A DNA stretch of 64,000 nucleotides from Streptomyces zagrosensis (GCF_014203645.1 NZ_JACHJL010000004.1:372001-436000); one strand, 5' to 3'; shown: positions 18,431 through 26,589, counted from the first letter of the stretch. Notes: generated by a model from the sequence alone, not told the origin. Translations and numbers: made by a program.

Positions 18431-18471
18431 GCGTCGTCTTTGCTTAACCCGGTACGGCGCGTCTCGTCGGG
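18431..18471 (-). promoter_or_regulatory. Guanidine-III riboswitch
   Basis: Read on the minus strand, the 41 bases from 18471 to 18431 match the guanidine-III (PRD1-type) consensus. P1 is CCCG paired with CGGG; the conserved ACGAG follows P1, GCGCCGTAC forms the 5' side of the pseudoknot, and AAGACGACGC is its 3' side. The P1 pairs differ from the best-known actinobacterial example but remain complementary. P2 has one C-A mismatch. The aptamer ends 37 bases before the gdx/sugE start codon, so it should control translation of the exporter in response to guanidinium. Confidence 0.9.
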
Positions 18472-18668
18472 ATGTCTGCGACCCTAGCAACCCGGCGCGC
18501 CGACCGTGGTGACCCAGGCCACCGCAGCACGGCCGCCCCTGGCACACGCAGCGCCTGCCACGAGACGCACAACGGGCGGCCACGGCCGGCGCGGCGCATC
18601 TTCGCGCACTACGGCACACCGACCGCCCGGCCCGCGGCGCACCGGTCATCCAAAAGGCCCGCTGATCC

Positions 18669-19010
18669 CTACAGGTAGAGACCTGTGGAGTCCTCTGTCC
18701 CCTCCAGCCGCTCCGCGGCCACCGCGTGCAGGTCACGCTCACGCATCAGGACGTAACCAACACCGCGCACCTCGACCTCGGCCCGGTCCTCCGGGTCGTA
18801 CAACACCCGATCGCCTGGTTCTACGGTCCGTACGTTCTGGCCGACCGCGACCACCTCGGCCCAGCCAAGGCGCCGGCCAACGGCGGCCGTGGCCGGAATG
18901 ACGATGCCGCCGCTGGAGCGGCGTTCACCCTCCGGAATGTCGGTGCGGACCAGCACCCGGTCATGCAGCATCCGGATGGGCAGTTTGTCGTGGGACGTCT
19001 TGGCACTCAC
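18669..19010 (-). CDS. GroES-like co-chaperonin family protein
   Basis: 113 residues from GTG 19010. The fold markers of Cpn10 are present: LPIRMLHDRVLVR near the N-terminus, GGIVIPATA as the mobile-loop region, and VGQNVRTVEPGDRVLYDP. It lacks a groEL neighbour and is more divergent than the main GroES, so it is a secondary paralogue. It probably binds a chaperonin or acts alone; the role is not known. Confidence 0.85.
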   Translation of the reverse strand: MSAKTSHDKLPIRMLHDRVLVRTDIPEGERRSSGGIVIPATAAVGRRLGWAEVVAVGQNVRTVEPGDRVLYDPEDRAEVEVRGVGYVLMRERDLHAVAAERLEGTEDSTGLYL

Positions 19011-19150
19011 GCCATGAAGGTACCTGCCCCGCCGGCCGCCGTACGCCGATGGGTCGCTCGTACGGGAGCCAACGAGTCGGTGACGTACGCAAGAAGACGG
19101 AACCGAGACGGTCCGAACGGCCGGTGCCGGCCGAAGGCAGGCGCGGGGTG

Positions 19151-19468
19151 TCAGTCCTTGTCGCGCCGGGAGACCGCGAGCAGTCCGATCACCGCCACCG
19201 CGACGAGCGCGACCGGCACGATCCGCTCCATCCGCGGCGCGCCGTCCGCGGAGACGAACTGGGCCCGTACATCGCAGACCGCGCGGTTGGCGGCCACATA
19301 CGCCTGCCCCGCCGTACGGTCCACGGCCGATGCCACCTTCGCCTTCGCGTCGCCGATGATCGTCTTCGGGTGGACCCGCACGCCGATCTCATCGAGCGTC
19401 ACAGCGAGCGCTTGCCGCCTGCGGGCGATATCAGCCTCGATCTGCGCAGGGGTCCTGGCTTCCGACAC
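19151..19468 (-). CDS. DUF3618 membrane-anchored protein
   Basis: 105 residues from GTG 19468 (GGAGG upstream). The N-terminal RTPAQIEADIARRRQALAVT and TLDEIGVRVHPK pattern defines DUF3618. One C-terminal helix (VPVALVAVAVIGLLAVSRR) anchors it to the membrane with the bulk in the cytoplasm. Members are widespread in actinobacteria and often sit near envelope-stress genes. Function unknown. Confidence 0.87.
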   Translation of the reverse strand: MSEARTPAQIEADIARRRQALAVTLDEIGVRVHPKTIIGDAKAKVASAVDRTAGQAYVAANRAVCDVRAQFVSADGAPRMERIVPVALVAVAVIGLLAVSRRDKD

Positions 19469-19602
19469 CTCGCTGCCTCCGTCAATTCTCGATGGTCGTA
19501 GTGGGACAGTCTGTCAGGTCGGCCGGATTCATGCCCCACGGAACCCCCCATGGCGGACCTGGCTAGTGTCGGGGGCAGCGGAATCACCCACTAAGGAGAT
19601 CC

Positions 19603-20070
19603 ATGAGCGAGCGTCTACAGCCCGGCGACACCGCACCCGCCTTCACCCTCCCCGACGCGGACGGCAAGCAGGTCTCGCTCGCCGACCACGCGGGCCGCAA
19701 GGTCATCGTCTACTTCTACCCCGCCGCGCTTACCCCCGGCTGCACCAAGCAGGCATGTGACTTCACGGACAACCTCGAATTCCTGGCCGGACACGGCTAC
19801 GACGTGATCGGCATCTCGCCCGACAAGCCGGAGAAGCTCGCCAAGTTCCGCGAGAAGGAGGAGCTGAAGGTCACGCTGCTCGGCGACCCGGACAAGAGCG
19901 TCCTGGAGGCGTACGGGGCGTACGGCGAGAAGAAGCTGTACGGCAAGACGGTCACCGGCGTCATCCGCTCCACCGTCATCGTGGACGAACAGGGCTCGGT
20001 CGAACGCGCTCTGTACAACGTGAAGGCCACCGGACACGTAGCGAAGATCATCAAGGATCTAGCCCTCTAA
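19603..20070 (+). CDS. bcp: Thiol peroxidase, Bcp/PrxQ type
   Basis: 155 residues from ATG 19603, with AAGGAG at ideal spacing. The peroxidatic Cys47 is in TPGCTKQAC, and Cys52 is the resolving cysteine typical of one-helix PrxQ proteins. It reduces hydrogen peroxide and organic peroxides at the expense of thioredoxin in the cytoplasm. All family landmarks and the length match. Confidence 0.95.
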   Translation: MSERLQPGDTAPAFTLPDADGKQVSLADHAGRKVIVYFYPAALTPGCTKQACDFTDNLEFLAGHGYDVIGISPDKPEKLAKFREKEELKVTLLGDPDKSVLEAYGAYGEKKLYGKTVTGVIRSTVIVDEQGSVERALYNVKATGHVAKIIKDLAL

Positions 20071-20101
20071 GCACCCCACCCGGCACCGACCCGCCGACCC
20101 C

Positions 20102-20153
20102 AGCCCTACGGGCCAGGTGAGGCCGATAGCCCTACGGGCCAGGTGGGGCGGAT
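20102..20153. repeat. 26-base tandem duplication
   Basis: Two adjacent 26-base units beginning AGCCCTACGGGCCAGGTG differ at only two positions. Each contains a small GCCC-TAC-GGGC hairpin. They lie between the convergent bcp and kinase genes and may act as a weak double terminator. Confidence 0.8.
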
Positions 20154-20272
20154 GCGGGCCCACCCGGGCCGGTCAAGCAGGCCGTAGGCACGGCGCGTGA
20201 GGCCAGTTCAGGCTGTGCGCCGCGCCAACGCGCTACCCACCTTTCGGGCTATCCCGCCTCCGCGCCCACCCA

Positions 20273-21547
20273 CTAACGCGCTGTCACCGGCGCACCGGCC
20301 GCCGGCTCCAGCGGCTCATCCAGCTCCGGCAACAGCAGCACCGTTTCGGCGCCGCCCGACGCGGCGGCGCCGAACTCCAACCGCGCCCCCAGCACCCGCG
20401 CCTGCCCCACCGCTATCGTCAGCCCCAGGCCATGCCCGGTGCCCCGCTCCGGGGCGCCCGTGCGAAACCGGCGCGGCCCATCCGCCAGCACCTCGCTCGG
20501 ATAACCGGCACCGTGATCGCTCACCACGATCCGAGCACCCTCCACCCGAACCTCCACCGGTGGTCGCCCGTGCCGTACCGCATTGGCCAACACATTGCCC
20601 AACACCCGCTCCACGCGCCGCGCATCGGTAGTCACAATCCGGCCCTCGCCCACCACCGTGACCTCCACCTCACCCTCCACCACCCCGCGCTGCCCCACCG
20701 CACGCCGCACGATGCCACGCACCAGCGCAGCCAGCTCCACCGCCGCGAGCTGCGCACTCTCCACCCCAGCATCCAAGCGGGACACCTCAAGCAGATCCTC
20801 CACCAAGCCGCGCATCGCCTGCGCCCGATCCCGCACCAGCTCGATCGCCCGCTCGTGCGGCAGCAACTCGGCCGCGGCCACCAAACCCGCCACCGGGGTA
20901 CGCAACTCATGCGCCACATCGGCAGTGAACTTCCGCTCCGCCTCCACCCGAGCCGCAAGCGACGCGGCCATGTGATGCACAGAGCGCCCCAGCTCGGCCA
21001 CCTCATCCCGGCCGCCGCCGGTGAGCGCCGCCGCGTCCGGCGGCTCACCCGCCGCGATCCTGCGCGCCGCCGCCGCACTGACCCGCAGCCGCCGCGACAG
21101 CCGCTGCGCCACGAACCAGGCCACCACGGCCGACAGTGCCACGGTGCCCGCACCCGCCACGATCAGCGCCCGATCCAGCGCATCTTGCGCCGGGTCGCTG
21201 CGCGGGAAGGACGCCGAAACCGAGAGCACCGCACCGTCCCCGACGCCGGTCGCCGCCCAGGCCCGAGGATCGTCACCGCCGCTGAGGTAGGTGGCGGAAT
21301 CGCCGTCCGCGACCTCGGTGGTCAGCGCAGGCGGCAGCGCCGCGTCGTCGAGCTGCGCACCGAGCACCAGCATGTTGTCGCGCTGGTAGACGCGCAGCGC
21401 GGAGCTGAGGCGTTCGTCCTGGTAATCGCGCGCCTGCCGCTGCCGATCACGCTCGGCGATGTGGTGAACGGACAGCCCGAGAACCACCACGGCCAGGGCC
21501 GTCACAAAGGAGATGGCCAGCGCGATTCGGCCCCGGATACCCATCAT
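20273..21547 (-). CDS. Sensor histidine kinase
   Basis: 424 residues. The start ATG at 21547 overlaps the preceding gene's TGA by one base. Two membrane helices (IALAISFVTALAVVVLGLSV near the start, and VAGAGTVALSAVVAWFVA) flank an extracytoplasmic sensor of about 95 residues. HAMP, then the H-box FTADVAHELRTP, N-box VLGNVLANAVRHG, G1 DHGAGY and G2 GHGLGL follow. It should autophosphorylate on the His and pass phosphate to a response regulator. No response-regulator gene is adjacent in this window, which is unusual for this HK type. Confidence 0.93.
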   Translation of the reverse strand: MMGIRGRIALAISFVTALAVVVLGLSVHHIAERDRQRQARDYQDERLSSALRVYQRDNMLVLGAQLDDAALPPALTTEVADGDSATYLSGGDDPRAWAATGVGDGAVLSVSASFPRSDPAQDALDRALIVAGAGTVALSAVVAWFVAQRLSRRLRVSAAAARRIAAGEPPDAAALTGGGRDEVAELGRSVHHMAASLAARVEAERKFTADVAHELRTPVAGLVAAAELLPHERAIELVRDRAQAMRGLVEDLLEVSRLDAGVESAQLAAVELAALVRGIVRRAVGQRGVVEGEVEVTVVGEGRIVTTDARRVERVLGNVLANAVRHGRPPVEVRVEGARIVVSDHGAGYPSEVLADGPRRFRTGAPERGTGHGLGLTIAVGQARVLGARLEFGAAASGGAETVLLLPELDEPLEPAAGAPVTAR

Positions 21548-22047
21548 CAGGCGATCGAGTACGTCTCCGACGAGTCCCCGAACGGGGTGGGCCCGAAATA
21601 GGTCACCGAAAGGCCGGTGAAGGCCAGTTCGCCGTCCACGTTCTTCGGCCCGTACAGCGAGAACTCGGCGCGATAGCTCACCGGGGCGGCGCCCGTGGCC
21701 CCGGACACCTGCACCACGCCGGTGCCGTTCGCGCCATCGGATGCGTAGCGCTCCCAGCGCACCTCGCTGGCCACCACTCCGCCATCGGGGCACATCAAGG
21801 TGATGATCTCCGGCTTGAGCACCGGCTTGTCCTGGCCGCAGTCCCGTACCCCGGGCAGCCCCGCCGCCTTGACCCGGTCCGGCTTCGACGCCTGCACGGC
21901 CGCCGTCCTCGGAGCCTCCTGCATCGCATCGGCCGCCTTACCCGTACGCATCAGCCACACCCCACCGAAGGCCAGCGCGGTCACCATGGCGAAGGTCACC
22001 AGGGCGGCCCGTGCACGGGCCCAGCGCCGGAGCGGACGCTCGGTCAT
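21547..22047 (-). CDS. Membrane-anchored extracytoplasmic protein coupled to the kinase
   Basis: 166 residues from ATG 22047. A basic start (RRWARARAALVT) leads into one helix (FAMVTALAFGGVWLM), so the rest, with two cysteines (RDCGQ and LMCPDGG) that could form a disulfide, is outside the membrane. Its stop overlaps the kinase start as TGATG. The translational coupling suggests that it helps the kinase sense an envelope signal. I recognise no named family. Confidence 0.75.
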   Translation of the reverse strand: MTERPLRRWARARAALVTFAMVTALAFGGVWLMRTGKAADAMQEAPRTAAVQASKPDRVKAAGLPGVRDCGQDKPVLKPEIITLMCPDGGVVASEVRWERYASDGANGTGVVQVSGATGAAPVSYRAEFSLYGPKNVDGELAFTGLSVTYFGPTPFGDSSETYSIA

Positions 22048-22564
22048 CGATTCTCTTTTCTCAGCGGAACGGGTACGGCCGTACGGCTGTACCGCTGTGC
22101 AGCCCTGAGTGTTCCACCCACACACCGCCACACGGGCGAGAAAGCCCGCGCGCAAGCGGCCGGTATGACGAGACGCGGCGGCGAGCCGTCAGGAACCGCC
22201 CGCGGTGCGAGGTAGCCGACACTCCCGGACACTCTTGCGCAACGGACACACAAATCCATGGCCACCGCCCCTCGGTCAGCGCGCAATGGCGTAAAGATCG
22301 CGTAACAGCAGGCGCCCGACCCGGGCCGCGGGCCCACACACCCACGCCGAACGCGGCGACCGCCCGCCGCGCCGCCACCCGACCAGCGAGCTGCCCAGGG
22401 GCCCGAAGCTCGGCTGGCCAAGCGCCCGGATGGCTCGCTCAATGTGAGCAATCTCCTCATACCTGGGACAAGGGGTTTGATCACCCCCGATCGGGTGCAG
22501 CAGCTCCAGTCGTACGAAAGCCGCACCTCACGCGGCTCGAAGCACACGAAGGGAAGGGCGAGTC
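22048..22564. other. 517-base divergent control region
   Basis: Lies between the kinase-associated gene and the ProP-like gene. GTACGG-type short palindromes occur near 22070-22090, and CCGATCGGG lies at 22487-22496 about 70 bases before the transporter start. No gene or RNA was recognised. Confidence 0.4.
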
Positions 22565-24049
22565 GTGTCCACTGGCACACCCCCCGATGACGCCACGCTG
22601 GACCCGGAGGCCGTCAGACGCCACCGTCCGCTGTTCCGGGCCATCGCCCGCCGCAAAAACCCCAAACTGCGGCGGACCGACATCACGGTGACCGACGAGA
22701 AGACGGTGCGCCGCGCGGTCAAGGCGGCGGCGCTCGGCAATGCCATGGAGTGGTTCGACTTCGGCATCTACAGCTATCTCGCGGTCACCATCGGGCACGT
22801 CTTCTTCCCGTCCGGCAACGACACGATGCAGTTGCTGTCGTCGTTCGCGACCTTCGCCGTGGCCTTCTTGGTACGACCGCTCGGCGGGCTCTACTTCGGG
22901 CCACTGGGCGACCGAGTCGGTCGCAAGAAGGTGCTCGCGCTCACCATGATTTTGATGGCGCTCGGCACCTTCTGCATCGGGCTCGTCCCCTCCTACTCCA
23001 CGATCGGCTTCTGGGCGCCGGTCCTGCTGATCTTCTTCCGGCTGGTCCAGGGCTTTTCGACCGGCGGCGAGTACGGAGGTGCCTCGACCTTCATCGCCGA
23101 GTACGCGCCCGACAAGAGGCGCGGCTACTTCGGCAGTTTCCTGGAGCTGGGCACCTTGGCCGGTTACGCCGGAGCGGCCGGACTGGTGGTCGGGCTGACC
23201 GAGTGGCTGGGCGACGGCACGATGGAGGACTGGGGCTGGCGGGTGCCGTTCCTGGTCGCGGGCCCGCTGGGGCTCGTGGGCCTCTACCTGCGGCTCAAGC
23301 TGGAGGAGACGCCCGCCTTCCAACGTCTCGAAGAGGAGATGGCGGACGAGCACATCACCAACGAGGGCACCGAACTCAAGGAGATCTTCGTCGCACAGTG
23401 GCAGCGCCTGCTGTTGTGCGTGGTGCTCGTGGCCGCGTACAACATCTGCCACTACATGCTGCTCTCCTACATGCCCACCTACCTCACAGACGAGCTCGGC
23501 TACGACGACTCGCACGGTCTGTTGATCCTGGTCGGCGCCATGCTCGTGCTGATGTGCCTGGTCAACCAGGTCGGCAGGCTCAACGACCGAATCGGCCGCA
23601 AGCCCCTGCTCGCGGCGGGCATGGGTGGCTTCGTGGTGCTGTCCATGCCGGCCTTCTGGCTGCTCCAGCAGGGCAGCTTCGTGGCCGTCAGTTGCGGCAT
23701 GTTGATGTTGGGCCTGCCCCTGGTGTGTCTGCTCGGCACGATGTCCGCCGTCCTGCCCGCCCTGTTCGCGACGAACGTCCGCTACGGCTCCCTGTCCATC
23801 GGCTACAACCTCGCCGCGTCCTTGTTCGGCGGCACCACCCCGCTGGTCATCACCGGTCTGATCAGCATCACCGGCAGCGACATGATGCCCGCCGCCTACG
23901 CGATGGTGGCGGCCCTGATCGGGTTGATCGCCGTCACCTTCATCAAGGAGACCGCCCGGCAACCCCTGGAGGGCTCCCAGCCCTCGGTCTCCACCCACGA
24001 GGAGGCCGTGGAGATGGTGACGTCCCAATCCCCCGACCCCAAGTTCTAA
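22565..24049 (+). CDS. ProP-like MFS osmolyte/proton symporter
   Basis: 494 residues from GTG 22565 (AAGGGCGAG upstream). After a charged 55-residue N-terminus comes GNAMEWFDFGIYSYLAVTIG, the hallmark of the metabolite:H+ symporter branch that contains ProP. GDRVGRKKVL is the loop 2-3 motif and STGGEYGGASTFIAEYAPDKRRG the typical mid-protein signature. Twelve helices are expected. It should import glycine betaine, proline or a related osmolyte, though other organic-acid substrates are possible. It lacks the C-terminal coiled coil of E. coli ProP. Confidence 0.88.
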   Translation: MSTGTPPDDATLDPEAVRRHRPLFRAIARRKNPKLRRTDITVTDEKTVRRAVKAAALGNAMEWFDFGIYSYLAVTIGHVFFPSGNDTMQLLSSFATFAVAFLVRPLGGLYFGPLGDRVGRKKVLALTMILMALGTFCIGLVPSYSTIGFWAPVLLIFFRLVQGFSTGGEYGGASTFIAEYAPDKRRGYFGSFLELGTLAGYAGAAGLVVGLTEWLGDGTMEDWGWRVPFLVAGPLGLVGLYLRLKLEETPAFQRLEEEMADEHITNEGTELKEIFVAQWQRLLLCVVLVAAYNICHYMLLSYMPTYLTDELGYDDSHGLLILVGAMLVLMCLVNQVGRLNDRIGRKPLLAAGMGGFVVLSMPAFWLLQQGSFVAVSCGMLMLGLPLVCLLGTMSAVLPALFATNVRYGSLSIGYNLAASLFGGTTPLVITGLISITGSDMMPAAYAMVAALIGLIAVTFIKETARQPLEGSQPSVSTHEEAVEMVTSQSPDPKF

Positions 24050-24254
24050 CCCCCCTCACCGCGCACCGACTCCAAGGCACGCGATCCCCGCTCGTCGGGC
24101 GGGTGCGTGACCGCCGGGCCGAAACTGGGCCCCGGACGGCGTAACCTACCCGCCCCCGGCTCGTTAGTGAGTTCGAGGCTGCAACAAGCGGCCGTACCCC
24201 TGAAGTAGCGACCACCACCACGGTGAGCGACCCGGGACACGGCCAGACCCCGCA

Positions 24255-24289
24255 CGTTCCCTCACCACGATCGACGGGAAGAGGGAACG
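24255..24289 (+). promoter_or_regulatory. Hairpin that can mask the HNH gene ribosome site
   Basis: CGTTCCCTC (24255-24263) is complementary to GAGGGAACG (24281-24289). The 3' arm contains the only plausible Shine-Dalgarno sequence of the gene that starts at 24294. A nine-pair stem with a 17-base loop would hide it, suggesting translational repression until the hairpin is opened. Confidence 0.6.
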
Positions 24290-24293
24290 GGGC

Positions 24294-24920
24294 ATGGGGG
24301 CTCGGTATGTGCGGGAGGGGCTTGTCCATGTGGTGCGCGAGGCGCAGACGATCGATGAGGTCGTACGCGCCTGCGGCGGCCAACCGAGCAAGGACAGCCG
24401 GCGATATCTGCGAAAGAAGCTCGCGGCAGCAGGGATCGATGCCTCGCATCTTCGCGTTTCCGGCATCCGCCACACCGAGGAGCGATTACGTGCCGCGGTC
24501 GCCCATTCCACCAGCGTGGCCGAAGTGGTGCGCCGCCTGGGCATCCACCAGGTAGGTGGCAATCACGCGCATATCAGTCGGCGGATCAGGTCCCTCGGTA
24601 TCGACACCTTGCACTTCACGGCGCAGGGCCCTGAGCGCCGGAGGAGGCGGCGGCCGGACCCGCTGGTCCTGGGGTCCCCGGCGGACGGCAGAACATCGGG
24701 CGAGCGATTGCGTGCAGCGCTGATCCGGCGCGGCCGTCCCGAGTTCTGCGCGATGTGCGGCACGGGCACCGAATGGAACGAAAAACCGCTGCGCCTGGAG
24801 GTTGACCACCGCAACGCCAACTGGTGGGACAACCGCCCCGAGAATCTTCGGTTGTTGTGTCCCAACTGCCATTCCGTGACCGACACCTACCGTGGGCGCC
24901 GGCGGGGGAACGCGCCGTGA
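24294..24920 (+). CDS. HNH endonuclease with two HTH-like repeats
   Basis: 208 residues. Two repeats of about 45 residues (1-56 and 60-112) share the form T-x2-EVVRxxG...RRxRxxGIDxxHF, likely small helix-turn-helix units. A basic linker follows (RRRRRRP). The nuclease domain has C152-x2-C155, DH at 171-172, Asn184 and C189-x2-C192-H193, a zinc-supported HNH fold. It contains a TTA codon at 24486-24488, so translation may need the bldA tRNA. It overlaps the second HNH gene by GTGA. Homing or defence-type nicking is possible; the true target is unknown. Confidence 0.85.
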   Translation: MGARYVREGLVHVVREAQTIDEVVRACGGQPSKDSRRYLRKKLAAAGIDASHLRVSGIRHTEERLRAAVAHSTSVAEVVRRLGIHQVGGNHAHISRRIRSLGIDTLHFTAQGPERRRRRRPDPLVLGSPADGRTSGERLRAALIRRGRPEFCAMCGTGTEWNEKPLRLEVDHRNANWWDNRPENLRLLCPNCHSVTDTYRGRRRGNAP

Positions 24921-25780
24921 CGTCGAGCAGCCCGTATGCACGTGACGTGCTGGCGCGTACCGCTCCGGCCGCCACCAGCCTCGTGGACATGCTGCGCAAG
25001 CTCGGGGTCCCCGTGAGCAGCGGTCCATGCCGATATCTACGCGACCGACTACGGCACTACGACATCGATACCGCGCACTTCGTCAGCGAACCGCTGCCTG
25101 CGCGGCCACGCATGGCGTACTCCAAAAGAACCCTCGAAGAAGCAGCGGCGAACAGCCACGACATCCGGGGAATGCTCGACTACCTGGGTGTTCCGCCCTA
25201 TGACAGCGCCTACGGCTATCTCCATCGCAGGCTGCGGCAGTTTGAGATCGATACCTCGCACTTCACCGGCCGAGGAGCGGGGCGACCGCGACTCATTGCG
25301 TACGACGATCTTCGTAAAGCGGTCGCCGAGTCACGCAGTCTGGCCGAGGTGTTGCGCACGCTCGGCCTGTCCCGCAGCGGCGCCAACGGAACGCTGCTGC
25401 GGCGCAGCCTCGTGGCCCACGGCATCTCCACGGCCCATTTCGTGGGCCAGGGACATCACCCTGCCGGTCGGCCGCGCCCACGCACATCCGCCGGGCAGAT
25501 TTTGCGCCGGCTTCCTCCAGGTTCTGCCCGCACCAAGACGGCGCTGCTGCGGCGTGCGCTGGATGAATGCGGTGCGCCCCACGTCTGTGCCGAGTGTGGG
25601 GTGGGCGACTTGTGGCAAGCCAGACGGCTCGTGCTGGAGATCGATCACCTCAACGGCGATCGGCTCGACAACCGCATCGGCAACCTTCGCTACCTCTGCC
25701 CGTCGTGTCACAGTCAGACCAGTGGTTTTGCGCGCCACCCACGGCCCTCGACGACAACCCGGGATGGCACAGTAAAGTAG
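24917..25780 (+). CDS. HNH endonuclease with three HTH-like repeats
   Basis: 287 residues from a GTG at 24917 that overlaps the stop of the first HNH gene by four bases. Three repeats end at IDTAHF (about 55), IDTSHF (115) and ISTAHF (175), each preceded by a helix-turn-helix-like LxxxLRxLG stretch. The C-terminal HNH domain shows C224-x2-C227, DH at 243-244, Asn256 and C261-x2-C264-H265. It is a paralogue of the upstream gene with one extra repeat, as if DNA-binding length were modular. The gene ends ten bases before a tRNA gene. Confidence 0.85.
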   Translation: MTSSSPYARDVLARTAPAATSLVDMLRKLGVPVSSGPCRYLRDRLRHYDIDTAHFVSEPLPARPRMAYSKRTLEEAAANSHDIRGMLDYLGVPPYDSAYGYLHRRLRQFEIDTSHFTGRGAGRPRLIAYDDLRKAVAESRSLAEVLRTLGLSRSGANGTLLRRSLVAHGISTAHFVGQGHHPAGRPRPRTSAGQILRRLPPGSARTKTALLRRALDECGAPHVCAECGVGDLWQARRLVLEIDHLNGDRLDNRIGNLRYLCPSCHSQTSGFARHPRPSTTTRDGTVK

Positions 25781-25790
25781 GTGGCGCTGC

Positions 25791-25867
25791 GGGCCCGTAC
25801 CCCAGCGGCTAGAGGGTGCCGGTTTAGGTCCGGTATGTCGTGGGTTCGAATCCCACCGGGCTCACCA
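25791..25867 (+). tRNA. tRNA-Leu(UAG)-like gene with short variable loop
   Basis: A full cloverleaf can be drawn. Acceptor GGGCCCG pairs with CGGGCTC (one G-U). The D-arm has CCC/GGG and GG in the loop, and the anticodon arm is GCCGG-TTTAGGT-CCGGT. The variable region is ATGTC and the T-arm GTGGG-TTCGAAT-CCCAC. Discriminator A and an encoded CCA end it. The anticodon TAG would read CUA (Leu). Normal bacterial tRNA-Leu has a long variable arm; here it is only five bases, a class I form. The D-arm with three pairs and G-A before the 3' strand resembles class II tRNAs. It could be an active oddity or a specialised or decoy tRNA. Confidence 0.8.
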
Positions 25868-25908
25868 GCGGGGCGTGGCGCGACACCGTGCCACGCCCCG
25901 AGGTGTTC

Positions 25909-26511
25909 TCAGCCCACCAACTCCCGCACCGCCGGCACCAGCCCGCGAAACGCCTTCCCCCGGTGGCTGATGGCGTTCTTCTCGTCCGGGGTCAGTTCCG
26001 CGCAGGTGCGTGTCTCGCCGAGCGGCTGGAGGATCGGGTCGTAGCCGAAGCCGCCGGTGCCCGATCGTGCGTGGCGCAGGGTGCCTTCCAGGCGGCCTTC
26101 CACTACGCGCTCGGTGCCATCGGGCAGGGCGAGGGCCGCCGCGCAGGCGAAGTGGGCGGCCCGGTGAGGGTCGGCGATGTCGCCGAGCTGGGCTAGGAGG
26201 AGGTCAAGGTTGGCCTGATCGTCGCCGTGCCGGCCCGCCCAGCGGGCGGAGAAGATGCCCGGGGCGCCACCGAGGACGTTCACACACAGCCCCGAGTCGT
26301 CGGCCACCGCGGGCAGCCCGGTCGCCTTCGCCAAGGTGTGCGCCTTGAGCAGCGCGTTCTGCGCGAAGGTGACTCCGGTCTCCTTGACGTCGGGAATCTC
26401 GGGATAAGCATCGGCACCGACAAGCTCGACGTCCAAGCCTGCGGCGGTGAGGATCGAGTGCAGCTCGGTGACCTTGTGGGCGTTACGGGTGGCAAGGATG
26501 AGGCGCTTCAT
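25909..26511 (-). CDS. rdgB: RdgB/HAM1 non-canonical purine NTP pyrophosphatase
   Basis: 200 residues with the family pattern LATRNAHKVTEL at the start, DDSGLCVNVLGGAPGIFSARWAG in the middle and GGFGYDPI toward the end. It hydrolyses XTP, ITP and dITP to monophosphates and so keeps them out of nucleic acids. The usual actinobacterial neighbour rph lies upstream on the same strand with a lipoprotein gene inserted between. It is convergent with the tRNA gene. Confidence 0.96.
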   Translation of the reverse strand: MKRLILATRNAHKVTELHSILTAAGLDVELVGADAYPEIPDVKETGVTFAQNALLKAHTLAKATGLPAVADDSGLCVNVLGGAPGIFSARWAGRHGDDQANLDLLLAQLGDIADPHRAAHFACAAALALPDGTERVVEGRLEGTLRHARSGTGGFGYDPILQPLGETRTCAELTPDEKNAISHRGKAFRGLVPAVRELVG

Positions 26512-26589
26512 GCTCGTGATTATCCGGGCCGGTGAACGGGCTGGTTGCTCCGGCCCGCCCTCCCCCAGCCCGCTGCGCCTGTCTCGCAG

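Noticed and set aside
22481-24028. Long minus-strand open frame opposite the ProP-like gene
   Set aside because: Composition is that of a shadow of GC-rich codons (His, Gln, Gly, Asp), with no domain; the plus-strand transporter is unambiguous.
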